Shown here piece after piece: positions 1 to 12,944 of a stretch of 64,000 nt of DNA. The translations under genes and the position numbers were made by a program. Within the stretch, counting starts at the first letter, position 1. Every line of letters begins with the position of its first letter. Below the pieces are notes generated by a model. It did not search any database and was not told the DNA's origin. It worked only from the letters and a program-made list of their open reading frames with translations. This DNA comes from Apostichopus japonicus (Eukaryota; Echinodermata; Holothuroidea; Aspidochirotida; Stichopodidae). Where the stretch lies: assembly GCF_037975245.1 (NCBI RefSeq), contig NC_092569.1, positions 6,008,501 to 6,072,500 on the forward strand, given 5' to 3'.

Positions 1-17
1 TAATATTGTATTAGGCC

Positions 18-408
18 CAAGGGCGTAGGAACCGGGGGGCTGGGGGGGGGGGGCGCCAGCCCCCCCCCAGTGAAAAATGTGGAGGGGCGGAAGTATCATT
101 CCGCCTCCCCCCCCCCGCTTTGCAAGTCAGAAAACCCCTTTTTCATTTCCAAATGAGAAAAAAATCTCATTTGGAGCACCAAATTGCATCTAAGGCCAGG
201 TGAAAATGCAAAATTATATACAAAATGGAGTGGGTGGGTTGAAGTGTGCTATATTGAACCAAATTGCATCTGAGGCCCCCTGGAAATGCAAAAAAAATCC
301 AAAAGGGGAGGGGGACACGGAGGGGGACACCCCTCCCCTTAGACCCCTCCCCCAGGCCGGCCATCAGTCTTCAGCCCCCCCACTCAAAAGTACCTTCCTA
401 CGCCACTG
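18..408 (-). mobile_element. hAT-like MITE, copy 1 (family shared with 25847 and 45350)
   Basis: Non-coding element of 391 bp with imperfect terminal inverted repeats, CAAGGGCGTAGGAAC at one end and TTCCTACGCCACTG at the other. An exact 8-bp target duplication ATTAGGCC lies at 10-17 and 409-416. The interior has long G and C runs and a central inverted segment (CTCATTTGGAGCACCAAATT). Two further copies in this window lie in the opposite orientation. The 8-bp duplication points to hAT-type transposition; no transposase is encoded. Confidence 0.9.
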
Positions 409-416
409 ATTAGGCC

Positions 417-853
417 TACATGAATTAATTGTGATCGAAAAAACCCAACATTCTCGTACCATTCTGAATATCCCGGCATACTTCATTTATTTCGCACCAT
501 AACGATTAAGTTATATATCCTGAAATTCTTGCACAGATTTGAATAGATTAGTCTTATATACATACCTTTGATCCGATTTTATTTAGCTGGACTTTCCTCT
601 GACGTCACGACAGATAACGGCGAATTATGGTAAAGTTACTGTGAGACCTACAATACCTGTATGGTGACGTCACACATTTTTCATGTGAAATATTTTTACT
701 TCGAAATTTAATGGAAACCAATCAAATATATTTATCAAAACTATTGAGATCGGTTTATACTTAATGAAAGTTAAATTTAAACATACAGATGCGGTTAAAC
801 TAGAATAGATTAATTCCCATATAAACATTTTTGTTTTTGTTTTCTCCTTTCAG
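417..853. other. AT-rich stretch, no gene recognised
   Basis: Contains TGACGTCA-like motifs near 601 and 665 and ordinary AT-rich sequence. It ends in a pyrimidine tract and CAG at 851-853, the acceptor of the next feature. If that exon is real, this is intron. Confidence 0.4.
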
Positions 854-1000
854 GGAAAAGGATTTCAGAAGACATTTTGGCTACTATGTCATGTTTGGGA
901 AGCAGACAACAAACTGCAACTGAATTATTTTGATGAATATACATACACGGTACACAAAAAGTCTTTTAGTTTACCTCTAATTTCTCTCTCCTTTGGATGA
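854..1000 (+). CDS. Probable last exon of a membrane guanylyl cyclase
   Basis: Directly seen: a pyrimidine-rich tract (TTTTCTCCTTTCAG) ends at 853. An open frame follows and reaches TGA at 998-1000, giving 48 codons. The first residues read GKGFQKTFWLL. Receptor guanylyl cyclases end their catalytic domain with a conserved KGKG....T(Y/F)WL segment, so this fits the domain end plus a short divergent tail (HVWEADNKLQ and onward). The remaining exons would lie left of the window. An alternative is that a donor at ACG|GTACAC (near 951) continues the gene. The call rests on about ten residues only. Confidence 0.38.
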   Translation, partial: GKGFQKTFWLLCHVWEADNKLQLNYFDEYTYTVHKKSFSLPLISLSFG

Positions 1001-3095
1001 CGGATTTCGGATTTCGTCACAATGACGTCATTAGTCATTTTCGTATACTAATGTTCTAATCGTGTGTAGTGTCAAATACATACCACTATATTGGCTTATG
1101 TTTTTTATATGTGGATTTTTTTCCATTAAATAAGAGAACGGTTGAGAGTTTATCATTTGAACAAATCTGGAGTACCCTTCCTCAAATCAAATTTGTTTTT
1201 TCTTTGTCATTTATGCAAATGTTTTACTAAACTGTGTTTACTAGTCTGTACCATACAAAAAATAACATATTAATTTGACTGTTTCTTGGTCCCAAAGGTT
1301 TGTGATTATCCGGCAGTCTTAATCATTTTATTGATGATCGCAACGGTCCTGATGACTGCCAGGATTTATAATAATATTTTTGAAAATCGTGGTCATTCCT
1401 CTATACGTGATGTGTGTGTCTACCGTGAAAGTAGTACAGGCTTATTGGCAGTACCGGATTACCCGATAAGAATATGAGGCGAGGACCAAAGCGACCGGAG
1501 TTTCCCAGGCCAATTGTCACAAGGTCAAGAGGGCCCCATAGGTCATCTAGGGTTCTTCGTGAATAATACTTCACAAGATATACCAAGTTTCCATTTTTTT
1601 TTGTGACTGCCAAAGCGGTGTATGGGACAAGCATATGTGGTATGTTGGATATAGAAGGATCAAACGTTTGTTCTAATTAGGTAACAGCTGTAAATTTATC
1701 ATAGAAGGGCAAATATCGCTTAACATGTATTGTTGTTATGTCATAGGGATACAACTTCAACTCTTATCATCTGTGTTGCTAAGAAGCATTTAGATCCTCT
1801 ATGACAATGACAATACGAAGCATGTGACCAATTACTGTGAAATAAATCATCGAACCTACCTGGGCCTTACTACTCGTGTCCATTTAATTTGTGGACTCGG
1901 ACTTGAATCTGCTGGAATCCACTACAGTCGCAGAAAAGTTTAGTAGGGTGTAATGTTTAAAAGTTTTTCATGGCTTATAGATAACTATTTGGTGTTTCAT
2001 TTGAAAAGATTGATCCTTTTAAAACAATAGTCAAACGACTTTCTCGAGATATTAAAAATGCAAGAATCTAACAAAATAATTTAAACTTTATTATTTTCGT
2101 GCAGAGAATGTTAAAGTTACAAATGCAGCAATTTTGTTCTTAATTATTTTAGTTTCTTAATTAATTGAGTGGCACCTGTGAAAGGTCTGCATTACTCGTA
2201 TTACTTACATGTCTACAAATTATGCGAAATAAAGTACGATATTGGAAAAGAAAAATTTAATTTCACTTAATCTTAAATTAAAATATTGCTGTACAGTAGA
2301 TTGCCAGATAGGGAGAAGCCGGTCCTACCGGATAGCACGTTGAGTATATTTATGGCTTCCATGTTTAAAAAACGAAAAATTACATGAAAGAATTTTTTAA
2401 ATATTTTAAGAAGTGTAAGTATACTTTCAGTCACTTCTTGTGCTTTGCCAAACAGTCTTTTCATGATATGACCTATAAACAGAAAAGCATATACGTTAAT
2501 TGTTCCTTTTTATATCTGTTCTTTCTTTGCATATGATTGTTTTAATTGTTACCCGCCCCCCCCCCCCCCCATGGCGACAGCTATAAATAGATAAAAAAAA
2601 TATAGAAGGCAAATTCTTCATATATTCATATACCAATATATCGAACTTTCGGAGGCTCTTGTTCTTTATTTATAAGTTTTAGATGCGGTATATTTGTTTA
2701 TTTAAAAGAATTCGATTTTCATTTAATCTCGATGCATGGAAAATTGATATCGGGGACCCGTGTGAATCTTTAGGGGGAAAATGAAAACTTGAGTGACTGG
2801 TGTTAGCTGAAGCGATGACCGCGGTTATGAAGTCTTCAAGTATATACATATATTTCTCAACACACTTGCATGCTGTAATTTTAAAAACCATATCAAGCGC
2901 CTTACGTGGAAAAGAAACATTTCTATGTACAATGTTCCTCTAAGACTCTTGAGGTGTCACCTACTGGCAAACTGGGGTGCCTACTCAAGTCCTCTATAGT
3001 TGATGTAACGTTCATCTGTTAATGCGCTTGGGTGGTGACTTGTTCAGTCGAATGAAAATTTGGGTGCATGCGTACCTGAACTTACCCGCAGAAGT
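1001..3095. other. No gene recognised
   Basis: AT-rich sequence with a poly-C tract near 2552-2570. Open frames are short and show no family motif. I see no convincing exon, RNA gene or complete element. Confidence 0.4.
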
Positions 3096-3099
3096 ATTC

Positions 3100-3106
3100 A
3101 TGTGTA

Positions 3107-3146
<40 letters not shown>

Positions 3147-3290
3147 GAAAATCGTAATGAGTTGGAAAATCCAGAACAGTGAAAAAACTTTCAGCCTCAA
3201 CCGGGATTCGAACCACGGGCCTTCCGCTCTGTACGCGGACACCCTAACCACTAGGCTATGGACGCTGATTGTATGTCCAGAGGTTCGAAA
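3100..3290 (-). mobile_element. tRNA-derived SINE with TA-repeat tail
   Basis: On the minus strand an A box TAGCCTAGTGG (3248-3258) is followed by a B box GGTTCGAATCC (3204-3214), the internal RNA polymerase III promoter layout of a tRNA. After the tRNA-like head comes a unique body (TTTTTTCACTGTTCTGGATT), then a TA repeat (3111-3144) as 3' tail. The same body recurs at about 60088-60175, which identifies a dispersed SINE family. The head is not a functional tRNA because it lacks a proper closing acceptor stem. Confidence 0.7.
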
Positions 3291-3305
3291 CCGGTAAGGA
3301 AGATC

Positions 3306-3353
<48 letters not shown>

Positions 3354-3361
3354 TATATATA
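3306..3361. repeat. (TA)n microsatellite
   Basis: Almost uninterrupted TA dinucleotide run with one AA interruption near 3350, next to the SINE. Confidence 0.9.
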
Positions 3362-4770
3362 GGGGTAGTGGGGACTCATCAGGCGAATTCCTTCCTTTTG
3401 TTCTTTGTCTATATATCTTTTACCCGACACGTTTGTGGGGTATAATATTTGAACGAAATCAATGGGTAAGTATACACGGGGTAAGTGGGAGAATTGTGGC
3501 TTCACAACACATACTGTAGTATAAAACGCTGAATATAACTAATATAAAAGTAACCATGGATGCAATTTTATGTTGCTTTAAAGTTGTTTCCGCATGTAAT
3601 ATTATGTTTTATACGGTAGATATTTGGCTTGTAGACTAATTATGCGCCTAATTTATACAGTCTAAATATGCCTCAGAAAGCACCAGAAGACGTCAACAAT
3701 TTTAACAAACCCACACAACCTGTAGTTTGTTCATTCTAACTGTGCAAGCGTGCCGTTGTTTCCAGCTGGGTCACGTGATACACACGAAGAAACATACAGC
3801 ATTTGACGCACTTTATTTGTACAAATATGAAGTAAGATGTAACGTATAAGACAGAAGCCTATATTCTATATTCTAGCATTTTTTTTATGTAATTGGTGAG
3901 ATTGTCTTAATTATAATAATTTTATGAGTTTGAAGCAAAACGTTGAATTCCTCATTTGTCAGATTCAATGAGTTTGTCATTTCGCTGCAAATTGATAACA
4001 TATTAATTGAACGATTAATCATTTCGTTGAAAATTGCGACTAAGTTTACATAAAGATGTTGACGGTACCTTGACGTGTCCATACTATACACTAACATAAT
4101 ACAACAGAATTCGAACGTGTTGTAGGCTATCACTCAGACACTGTGTATGCATATAGTGTGGAACACGAATCGCGTGCTTGTGGCATAGCCAAATGAGTCA
4201 GTTTGGACAGCGCATGCGGTACAAATCCATCATTCATGTACAGAAATCACAAAGTTCTTGTCCACTGACTGAACTCGCGATTTATCAGAATTTTACATAT
4301 AGGGAGGAATAAAAGAGTTGTAACAAATTATGACCCAGTATAGGTAAGTGGTTTAAAACTTTGCACAAGTAGGGGGACATTTGATAATGTGTCCCCCTAT
4401 CTCAAAAAGTGAGGGGACATGCCCCCCCCCCCAGGATTGACGTCCATGCTTTGAAGAATCATACGAAAGTAGTCTAACTACTATATCTACAGCTTGTTAC
4501 ATAGTTGGTAACGAATGACTTTATTGAGTATAGTAGAGATAACATATTAAATTTTCTTTAGATTTGCCTTTCACTATTCTGTTGCATATATATTAATTCA
4601 TTATATTTTTTGAAAAAATAACTTAAGTATGCATATTTATGATCTCAGTAAGTGCATCCGCTCGAAAGGTAAACCATTGTCGGTGACAAGGCATATAGAA
4701 TAATCAATTGCAGTGATTTTTTGGTCATACATTTAGATATTTCTAAGACTTTATTGTGGCTATTTTGTTA
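3362..4770. other. No gene recognised
   Basis: AT-rich DNA. A short G/C-run inverted segment (GGGGGACAT...ATGTCCCCCT) near 4370-4430 may be a remnant of a MITE. No coding signal is seen. Confidence 0.35.
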
Positions 4771-4775
4771 CACAG

Positions 4776-7700
4776 AATTTATCCGATTAAAAAATTTAAT
4801 GCAAAACTATATCCAACTTTCATTTCCTCATCCATTCTAATAGGGGTAATGGTAGGGAATATGGTGCCCTTCAGTACATTTATCCGATTTAAATATTGAA
4901 TGCAAAACTATATCCAACTTTCATTTCCTCATCCATTTTAATAGGGGTAATGGTAGGGAATATGGTGGCCTTCAGTACATTTATCCGATTTAAATATTGA
5001 ATGCAAAACTATATCCAACTTTCATTTCCTCATCCATTTTAATAGGGGTAATGGTAGGGAATATGGTGCCCTTCAGTACATTTATCCGATTTAAATATTG
5101 AATGCAAAACTATATCCAACTTTCATTTCCTCATCCATTTTAATAGGGGTAATGGTAGGGAATATGGTGCCCTTCAGTACATTTATCCGATTTAAATATT
5201 GAATGCAAAACTATATCCAACTTTCATTTCCTCATCCATTTTAATAGGGGTAATGATAGGGAATATGGTGCCCTTCAGTACATTTATCCGATTTAAATAT
5301 TGAATGCAAAACTATATCCAACTTTCATTTCCTCATCCATTTTAATAGGGGTAATGGTAGGGAATATGGTGCCCTTCAGTACATTTATCCGATTTAAATA
5401 TTGAATGCAAAACTATATCCAACTTTCATTTCCTCATCCATTTTAATAGGGGTAATGGTAGGGAATATGGTGCCCTTCAGTACATTTATCCGATTTAAAT
5501 ATTGAATGCAAAACTATATCCAACTTTCATTTCCTCATCCATTTTAATAGGGGTAATGGTAGGGAATATGGTGGCCTTCAGTACATTTATCCGATTTAAA
5601 TATTGAATGCAAAACTATATCCAACTTTCATTTCCTCATCCATTTTAATAGGGGTAATGGTAGGGAATATGGTGGCCTTCAGTACATTTATCCGATTTAA
5701 ATATTGAATGCAAAACTATATCCAACTTTCATTTCCTCATCCATTTTAATAGGGGTAATGATAGGGAATATGGTGCCCTTCAGTACATTTATCCGATTTA
5801 AATATTGAATGCAAAACTATATCCAACTTTCATTTCCTCATCCATTTTAATAGGGGTAATGGTAGGGAATATGGTGGCCTTCAGTACATTTATCCGATTT
5901 AAATATTGAATGCAAAACTATATCCAACTTTCATTTCCTCATCCATTTTAATAGGGGTAATGGTAGGGAATATGGTGCCCTTCAGTACATTTATCCGATT
6001 TAAATATTGAATGCAAATCTATATCCAACTTTCATTTCCTCATCCATTTTAATAGGGGTAATGATAGGGAATATGGTGGCCTTCAGTACATTTATCCGAT
6101 TTAAATATTGAATGCAAAACTATATCCAACTTTCATTTCCTCATCCATTTTAATAGGGGTAATGATAGGGAATATGGTGCCCTTCAGTACATTTATCCGA
6201 TTTAAATATTGAATGCAAAACTATATCCAACTTTCATTTCCTCATCCATTTTAATAGGGGTAATGGTAGGGAATATGGTGCCCTTCAGTACATTTATCCG
6301 ATTTAAATATTGAATGCAAAACTATATCCAACTTTCATTTCCTCATCCATTTTAATAGGGGTAATGGTAGGGAATATGGTGGCCTTCAGTACATTTATCC
6401 GATTTAAATATTGAATGCAAAACTATATCCAACTTTCATTTCCTCATCCATTTTAATAGGGGTAATGGTAGGGAATATGGTGGCCTTCAGTACATTTATC
6501 CGATTTAAATATTGAATGCAAAACTATATCCAACTTTCATTTCCTCATCCATTTTAATAGGGGAAATGGTAGGGAATATGGTGCCCTTCAGTACATTTAT
6601 CCGATTTAAATATTGAATGCAAAACTATATCCAACTTTCATTTCCTCATCCATTTTAATAGGGGTAATGGTAGGGAATATGGTGCCCTTCAGTACATTTA
6701 TCCGATTTAAATATTGAATGCAAAACTATATCCAACTTTCATTTCCTCATCCATTTTAATAGGGGAAATTATAGGGAATATGGTGCCCTTCAGTACATTT
6801 ATCCGATTTAAATATTGAATGCAAAACTATATCCAACTTTCATTTCCTCATCCATTTTAATAGGGGTAATGGTAGGGAATATGGTGCCCTTCAGTACATT
6901 TATCCGATTTAAATATTGAATGCAAAACTATATCCAACTTTCATTTCCTCATCCATTTTAATAGGGGTAATGGTAGGGAATATGGTGCCCTTCAGTACAT
7001 TTATCCGATTTAAATATTGAATGCAAAACTATATCCAACTTTCATTTCCTCATCCATTTTAATAGGGGTAATGATAGGGAATATGGTGGCCTTCAGTACA
7101 TTTATCCGATTTAAATATTGAATGCAAAACTATATCCAACTTTCATTTCCTCATCCATTTTAATAGGGGTAATGATAGGGAATATGGTGGCCTTCAGTAC
7201 ATTTATCCGATTTAAATATTGAATGCAAAACTATATCCAACTTTCATTTCCTCATCCATTTTAATAGGGGTAATGGTAGGGAATATGGTGCCCTTCAGTA
7301 CATTTATCCGATTTAAATATTGAATGCAAAACTATATCCAACTTTCATTTCCTCATCCATTTTAATAGGGGTAATGATAGGGAATATGGTGCCCTTCAGT
7401 ACATTTATCCGATTTAAATATTGAATGCAAAACTATATCCAACTTTCATTTCCTCATCCATTTTAATAGGGGTAATGATAGGGAATATGGTGCCCTTCAG
7501 TACATTTATCCGATTTAAATATTGAATGCAAAACTATATCCAACTTTCATTTCCTCATCCATTTTAATAGGGGTAATGGTAGGGAATATGGTGCCCTTCA
7601 GTACATTTATCCGATTTAAATATTGAATGCAAAACTATATCCAACTTTCATTTCCTCATCCATTTTAATAGGGGTAATGATAGGGAATATGGTGCCCTTC

Positions 7701-8920
7701 AGTACATTTATCCGATTTAAATATTGAATGCAAAACTATATCCAACTTTCATTTCCTCATCCATTTTAATAGGGGTAATGGTAGGGAATATGGTGCCCTT
7801 CAGTACATTTATCCGATTTAAATATTGAATGCAAAACTATATCCAACTTTCATTTCCTCATCCATTTTAATAGGGGAAATTATAGGGAATATGGTGCCCT
7901 TCAGTACATTTATCCGATTTAAATATTGAATGCAAAACTATATCCAACTTTCATTTCCTCATCCATTTTAATAGGGGTAATGGTAGGGAATATGGTGGCC
8001 TTCAGTACATTTATCCGATTTAAATATTGAATGCAAAACTATATCCAACTTTCATTTCCTCATCCATTTTAATGGGGTAATGATAGGGAATATGGTGGCC
8101 TTCAGTACATTTATCCGATTTAAATATTGAATGCAAAACTATATCCAACTTTCATTTCCTCATCCATTTTAATAGGGGTAATGATAGGGAATATGGTGGC
8201 CTTCAGTACATTTATCCGATTTAAATATTGAATGCAAAACTATATCCAACTTTCATTTCCTCATCCATTTTAATAGGGGTAATGGTAGGGAATATGTTGC
8301 CCTTCAGTACATTTATCCGATTTAAATATTGAATGCAAAACTATATCCAACTTTCATTTCCTCATCCATTTTAATAGGGGTAATGGTAGGGAATATGGTG
8401 GCCTTCAGTACATTTATCCGATTTAAATATTGAATGCAAAACTATATCCAACTTTCATTTCCTCATCCATTTTAATAGGGGTAATGATAGGGAATATGGT
8501 GCCCTTCAGTACATTTATCCGATTTAAATATTGAATGCAAAACTATATCCAACTTTCATTTCCTCATCCATTTTAATAGGGGTAATGGTAGGGAATATGG
8601 TGCCCTTCAGTACATTTATCCGATTTAAATATTGAATGCAAAACTATATCCAACTTTCATTTCCTCATCCATTTTAATAGGGGTAATGATAGGGAATATG
8701 GTGCCCTTCAGTACATTTATCCGATTTAAATATTGAATGCAAAACTATATCCAACTTTCATTTCCTCATCCATTTTAATAGGGGTAATGATAGGGAATAT
8801 GGTGCCCTTCAGTACATTTATCCGATTTAAATATTGAATGCAAAACTATATCCAACTTTCATTTCCTCATCCATTTTAATAGGGGTAATGGTAGGGAATA
8901 TGGTGGCCTTCAGCACATTT
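4776..8920. repeat. 101-bp satellite, about 41 units
   Basis: A unit of 101 bp begins at TTCAGTACATTTATCCG and ends with GGGAATATGGTGCCC. The first and last TTCAG anchors (4870 and 8909) are 4039 bp apart, which is 40 periods minus the one base missing in the unit near 8074. Units are nearly identical. Two positions toggle between two states: GGTAGG or GATAGG, and GTGCCC or GTGGCC. Rare variants are GGGGAAAT and a G-to-T in ATGTTGCCC near 8296. The left edge (ACAGAATTTATCCG) is degenerate and the right edge stops in CAGCACATTTTGG. No long open frame crosses the units. Confidence 0.97.
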
Positions 8921-9359
8921 TGGAAGGTTGCTAAAATACTGAAATGAATATCAGGCAAAAGCCTATGTCAAAGGAAACATCTATCAGTCTTACACAATTT
9001 CAGCTAAAGTATGTTTTTCATACGATTCAGATACAGGTTGCCATGGCAACAAATTAAAAATTAAATATTGAAAGTAAGAATGTGGTAAGTAGTAACTTGC
9101 AACAGCTGCAATGCAGAAATAACAAAAAACACTTATGAAGCTTCATAATATATTAATTGAAAATGAAATTCATGAAAAAATCACACAGCCAACATCTGTT
9201 AAGAATAAAGACTGAACAATTCAGCACACGGCTGTAAGGAATCATACAATGTCTGCAATGAGATGATATAAAACTCTTGAGCACTCATCAGAAGTAAAGT
9301 TGAATTTTCCAAATAGCCCCACCACAATCTTCATGAAACCAAAAACCCACACAACTGAT
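8921..9359. other. No gene recognised
   Basis: AT-rich spacer between the satellite and the transposase remnant. Nothing identifiable, apart from the possibility that it is non-coding 3' sequence of that remnant. Confidence 0.35.
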
Positions 9360-10060
9360 ACTCCACCCATTCTACCTGCAAGTCTTTGTCTTCATAAAGA
9401 AAAATTCCACAGTAATTGAAAGGATCATCGCCGGCTCCCATTGGAACCTTGGAATGTGAGGCCTTTTTTCACTCTTTCTTTTTATCTTTCGTTGGCTTTG
9501 ATTGAGCCTTTCCTAGTGTAAGCATCTTTTGCTTGAGCTTTTGCTTCCATTTGTTTCACTTCTTCCAAGTACACTGCTGTTGTCAACTCTCCAGACTTGT
9601 GCTGATGCATGCGTGGTGTTGTTCTTTCTCGGCTGACCTAAGAACTGGTGAAACTTCAATGAAAGCTAATCTGAATTTCACTTTCCCAATATTCATGCTG
9701 TTTATAAGACCTATCTGATTGGACTGTAGTTGACTAGGTCCTGTCTTGAAATGGGGAATCTAAATTTAATCTATGACGAGGCCCAGATGACCCTCCATTT
9801 GAATTATAAGACCTATCTGAGTAGACTGTAGTTGACTGGGCCCTGTCTTGACATGGGAATCTAAATATAAGCTATCAGCAGACCCACATGAGTCTCCATT
9901 TGAATTATAAGACCTATCTGAGTAGACTGCAGTTGACTGGGCCCTGTCTTGACATGGGGAATCTAAATAAATATCAGCAGACCCAGATGACTCTCCATTT
10001 GAATTATAAGACCTATCTGACTGGTCTGTAGTTTAGTAGTATGGTAGTTTAGTTCTTGCT
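9360..10060 (-). pseudogene. Decayed pogo/Tigger-like DDE transposase C-terminal region
   Basis: The minus strand, read in pieces, gives a lysine/alanine-rich helix (LEEVKQMEAKAQAKDAY). It is followed in another frame by KAQSKPTKDKKKE and a stop at 9469-9471. Then comes MGAGDDPFNYCGIFLYEDKD with a downstream EWVEYQLCG. Pogo/Tigger transposases end in a charged helix followed by a C..C...D/EW..C..C zinc motif (CGxC...EWIQC..C), and this looks like a damaged version. Upstream (9700-10025) the same strand carries an in-frame serine-rich repeat (SNGESSGSAD...). Frameshifts and missing cysteines show it is broken. Confidence 0.42.
9700..10025 (-). repeat. ~100-bp tandem repeat, about 3 units, coding-like on minus strand
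   Basis: TTATAAGACCTATCTGA recurs near 9703, 9806, 9906 and 10005, so the period is 99-103 bp. On the minus strand one frame reads SNGESSGSADIYLDS then CQDRAQST then VYSDRSYN and repeats. Small length differences throw later units out of frame. It probably lies in the linker of the transposase remnant. Confidence 0.75.
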
Positions 10061-10374
10061 GCTAGGGTTATAGCATGTCATCGGTAGTCTATTTTTCTTT
10101 AAAAAAAGAGTATTAATATGCAATAACTCGCTAATTGATACCAAAGATTATACAAACAAAAAAACAAAATTCTGAATGATACGCCACACAGTGAACAGTT
10201 ACATGTAAAGAGTTAATTTAATAGAAATATGTCATACCACTTGCTACGCATTCATTTCTTATTAATGGCTTGGTTTGGGTGCACTCGGGGTGCACTCTGT
10301 ACGATCATAACACCTGGCCCTTATTGACAGTTATACAAAGCCAGTTTATACGCATTCACACATCAGTAGAATCA

Positions 10375-10520
10375 CTGTGGTCGAGTGGTACGGACTTTGG
10401 TCTTGTGACACAAAGGTCAGGGGTTCTATTTCTGCCTTCGCCGGAGTGAGTCCTAAAAGGATGAAACCGGTCGTGAAGTGAAATTTTTCTGGTGTGTTGA
10501 TCTTTATTGGTTTAATATAT
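10375..10520 (+). mobile_element. Degenerate tRNA-derived SINE-like element
   Basis: An A-box-like TGGTCGAGTGGT at 10378-10389 is followed about 40 bases later by a degenerate B box GGTTCTATTTC. Then comes a body containing GATGAAACCGGTCGTGAAG and a TA-rich end near 10510. The spacing matches a tRNA head. The B box lacks the consensus CGAATC, so this is probably an old or diverged copy. Confidence 0.45.
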
Positions 10521-12940
10521 ATGTATACATCTCTACATTTGTATATATTTATATTGCGTCTGCGTGTGTATATACATATTAATGATGATATTTTATTTGA
10601 CGTATATGGTTATGACATTTTTGGGGTAAACAATGAGAAGGGTGTCCTCCTCACATATAGTGATTTGTATTATACCTCAGCGAAAAATTGGATCAGAAAG
10701 CTAAAACCTATTTCGTTAGATATGTTATGGACTATATCGATTACCCATTGACCCGATGGAGCACCCTTGGAGTGTCGTCTTCAAGTGGTATCTTATTTAC
10801 CCAGGTACATGCAGGTAAATATATATGATGAAAAATATATATACTGGTATAAAAGATCAGTATCTGGTTACCACGAAGCTAGCTTGCCCCATATTTCGAA
10901 GGGTTGAAGCAGTAATGTCTGAGTATAGACGACGGTATGCCTCGAGGCTATTTGAAATACTTTCTTAACTTCTTAAGTCCGTGGCCATCCCTGTTGTTGA
11001 ATTAGCGTGTACGAATGAGCAATGAAAATACACATGCAAATCCAACCATCCTCATAGGCCTGTGAAAATGAGATTCATGCGATGAGACTAAATCTCTGCC
11101 AAACAGCTATAAGTAAATCATGTTTCAATTTGTGAGATATCACAGTTTATACGGTTCCCTTAAACAATTGATGAAGATTTGAGAAATATCACAACATTGA
11201 GTCACACTTGCCTGATCTTTTTACCATTGTAATTTATTGTTGCAATGTTAATCTTCTGTAACAGGGAGGATATTCGCAAAATACTGAATCTAAAATGTGG
11301 AAGGTCTTACAATATCACCTAATTATGCATGGCACTGGTTTTATTGTCAACATTGTTATCGTTCTACCTTGAATAAGGAAAATCAATGGGGAAAGTACCG
11401 GGTTTTTTTCCCTGCAAGTGGCACTAAATATGTGACATTACACAGATTAACAAAATGTCAACCACTAACACGTAGCAAAATCCCTATAAAATCTCTCAAC
11501 AGGAAAAATATATGCTTTAAATATTTTAGTGTTCACCGCAAATATCTCTAAAATATAAGTTAGTTAGAAGCGATGGCAATGTTGTCTCTCCTTGAAAAGA
11601 ATTGTCTGGTGGGCCTTGGAAGTTACCTTAACAAAGAATAAATAATTTTCTAAACATTTTTTCAAACTATGAGAACGCCTGATGTTGCGTTTGACAGAGA
11701 AACGATTTTTTAATCGTTAAGGATGGATATTTCAAATATACTTTTAACAGTAACGAACGTGACGTCATCTTCGCAAATGCAGATTGCGACATAACCCACA
11801 CTCCATACAGTATGATATACATATGAATACAGATTAATTTCTTCCTTAATTTTCGGTGAAATTTCTTGTAAATTATATATAAAAAACCTTTAAGACTTCA
11901 TATATGAAGTGCATCGGTGATTTTGTGATTTTTGTGTAACATAAGATCAGTTTGGACAGCAGACTCTTCGTTGTTTATTCATTGCGCTGTCCATCTCCGA
12001 TGCGAAGAATGTTCGCATGTAGGAAACTCTAACTTTTACAATCGGCCAGTTCTGCGTAGCATAACTTCTTGGTACTACATTCTGGTCTGACATCGATTCC
12101 GCCGATACAGTTTAAAGCTTCCTTTTACTGTAAAGTTGATCCGTGAATTTTATTACAGCGATTTCGAAAAACGGTTTAATTAAGAACTGTGGTTGAGTGT
12201 GAGAGTGTATTATGTGCAACGTTATATATGTACCAAGTGGGCATGATAGGCTGTATACGTACGTTCGCGAGGTGTACGTAATATAATAGGCAATCACCTG
12301 TACATGTAAACGCGAGAGTGTATGTGCTGCGGAAATGGGAGTGCTAACTTCAAGTCGCTCGATTAGCCTATTTGCCTGCACTACGTCATTCACCCAAATT
12401 GATGCGTTCGTTTTGTTGAGAAACTGGTGAATTTGGAAACCAGATTTCTAGAAGAAGAAAACGTTCAACGGGGACAGTTGTCAGTTGTCACATATTAAGA
12501 AGAAAAAAAAATACGAACTACGAGGACAATTTATCCAAAGCTTCCACAAGACAATTCTTTTAATATCTAACACATTCTTCGCCAGAAAGCTAAGACAATG
12601 TTTGTAATTCAAGCTGTCCCGAAAGCAAAGTATTTCTCGAAACATGATATCTTGGACCCCGGATGATGTAATGTGAACTCATTATCTTAACGTGGAGGTC
12701 CTCAAATAATTTCAACACGTCTCTGATGAGAAGTAAACAAAACAGACTTGACTTATACCGTGAAATGAATGAAATGAGGGGAGTGGGGGGGGGGGGGGCA
12801 ACACTATTCTCCTTCCTGCATAGTGTTAGTTGATTACTAAGGATTAATCCAACAGGGAGTTTCTAAGGCTTTTTAATTTCTCTCATAAATTAAGCATTTA
12901 TTACAGAGAGTTGTCGGCGTGTTTTTGAAGCTGAATATAT
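10521..12940. other. No gene recognised
   Basis: AT-rich DNA with a poly-G run near 12784-12798. No reading frame here shows a recognisable family motif. Confidence 0.35.
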
Positions 12941-12944
12941 TGAA

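Noticed and set aside
3195-3272. Functional tRNA gene on the minus strand
   Set aside because: A and B boxes are present but the acceptor stem does not close and the body continues into a SINE also found at 60088.
4776-8920. Possible CRISPR array (regular repeats)
   Set aside because: Units are contiguous 101-bp copies without unique spacers, in a eukaryotic genome; it is a satellite.
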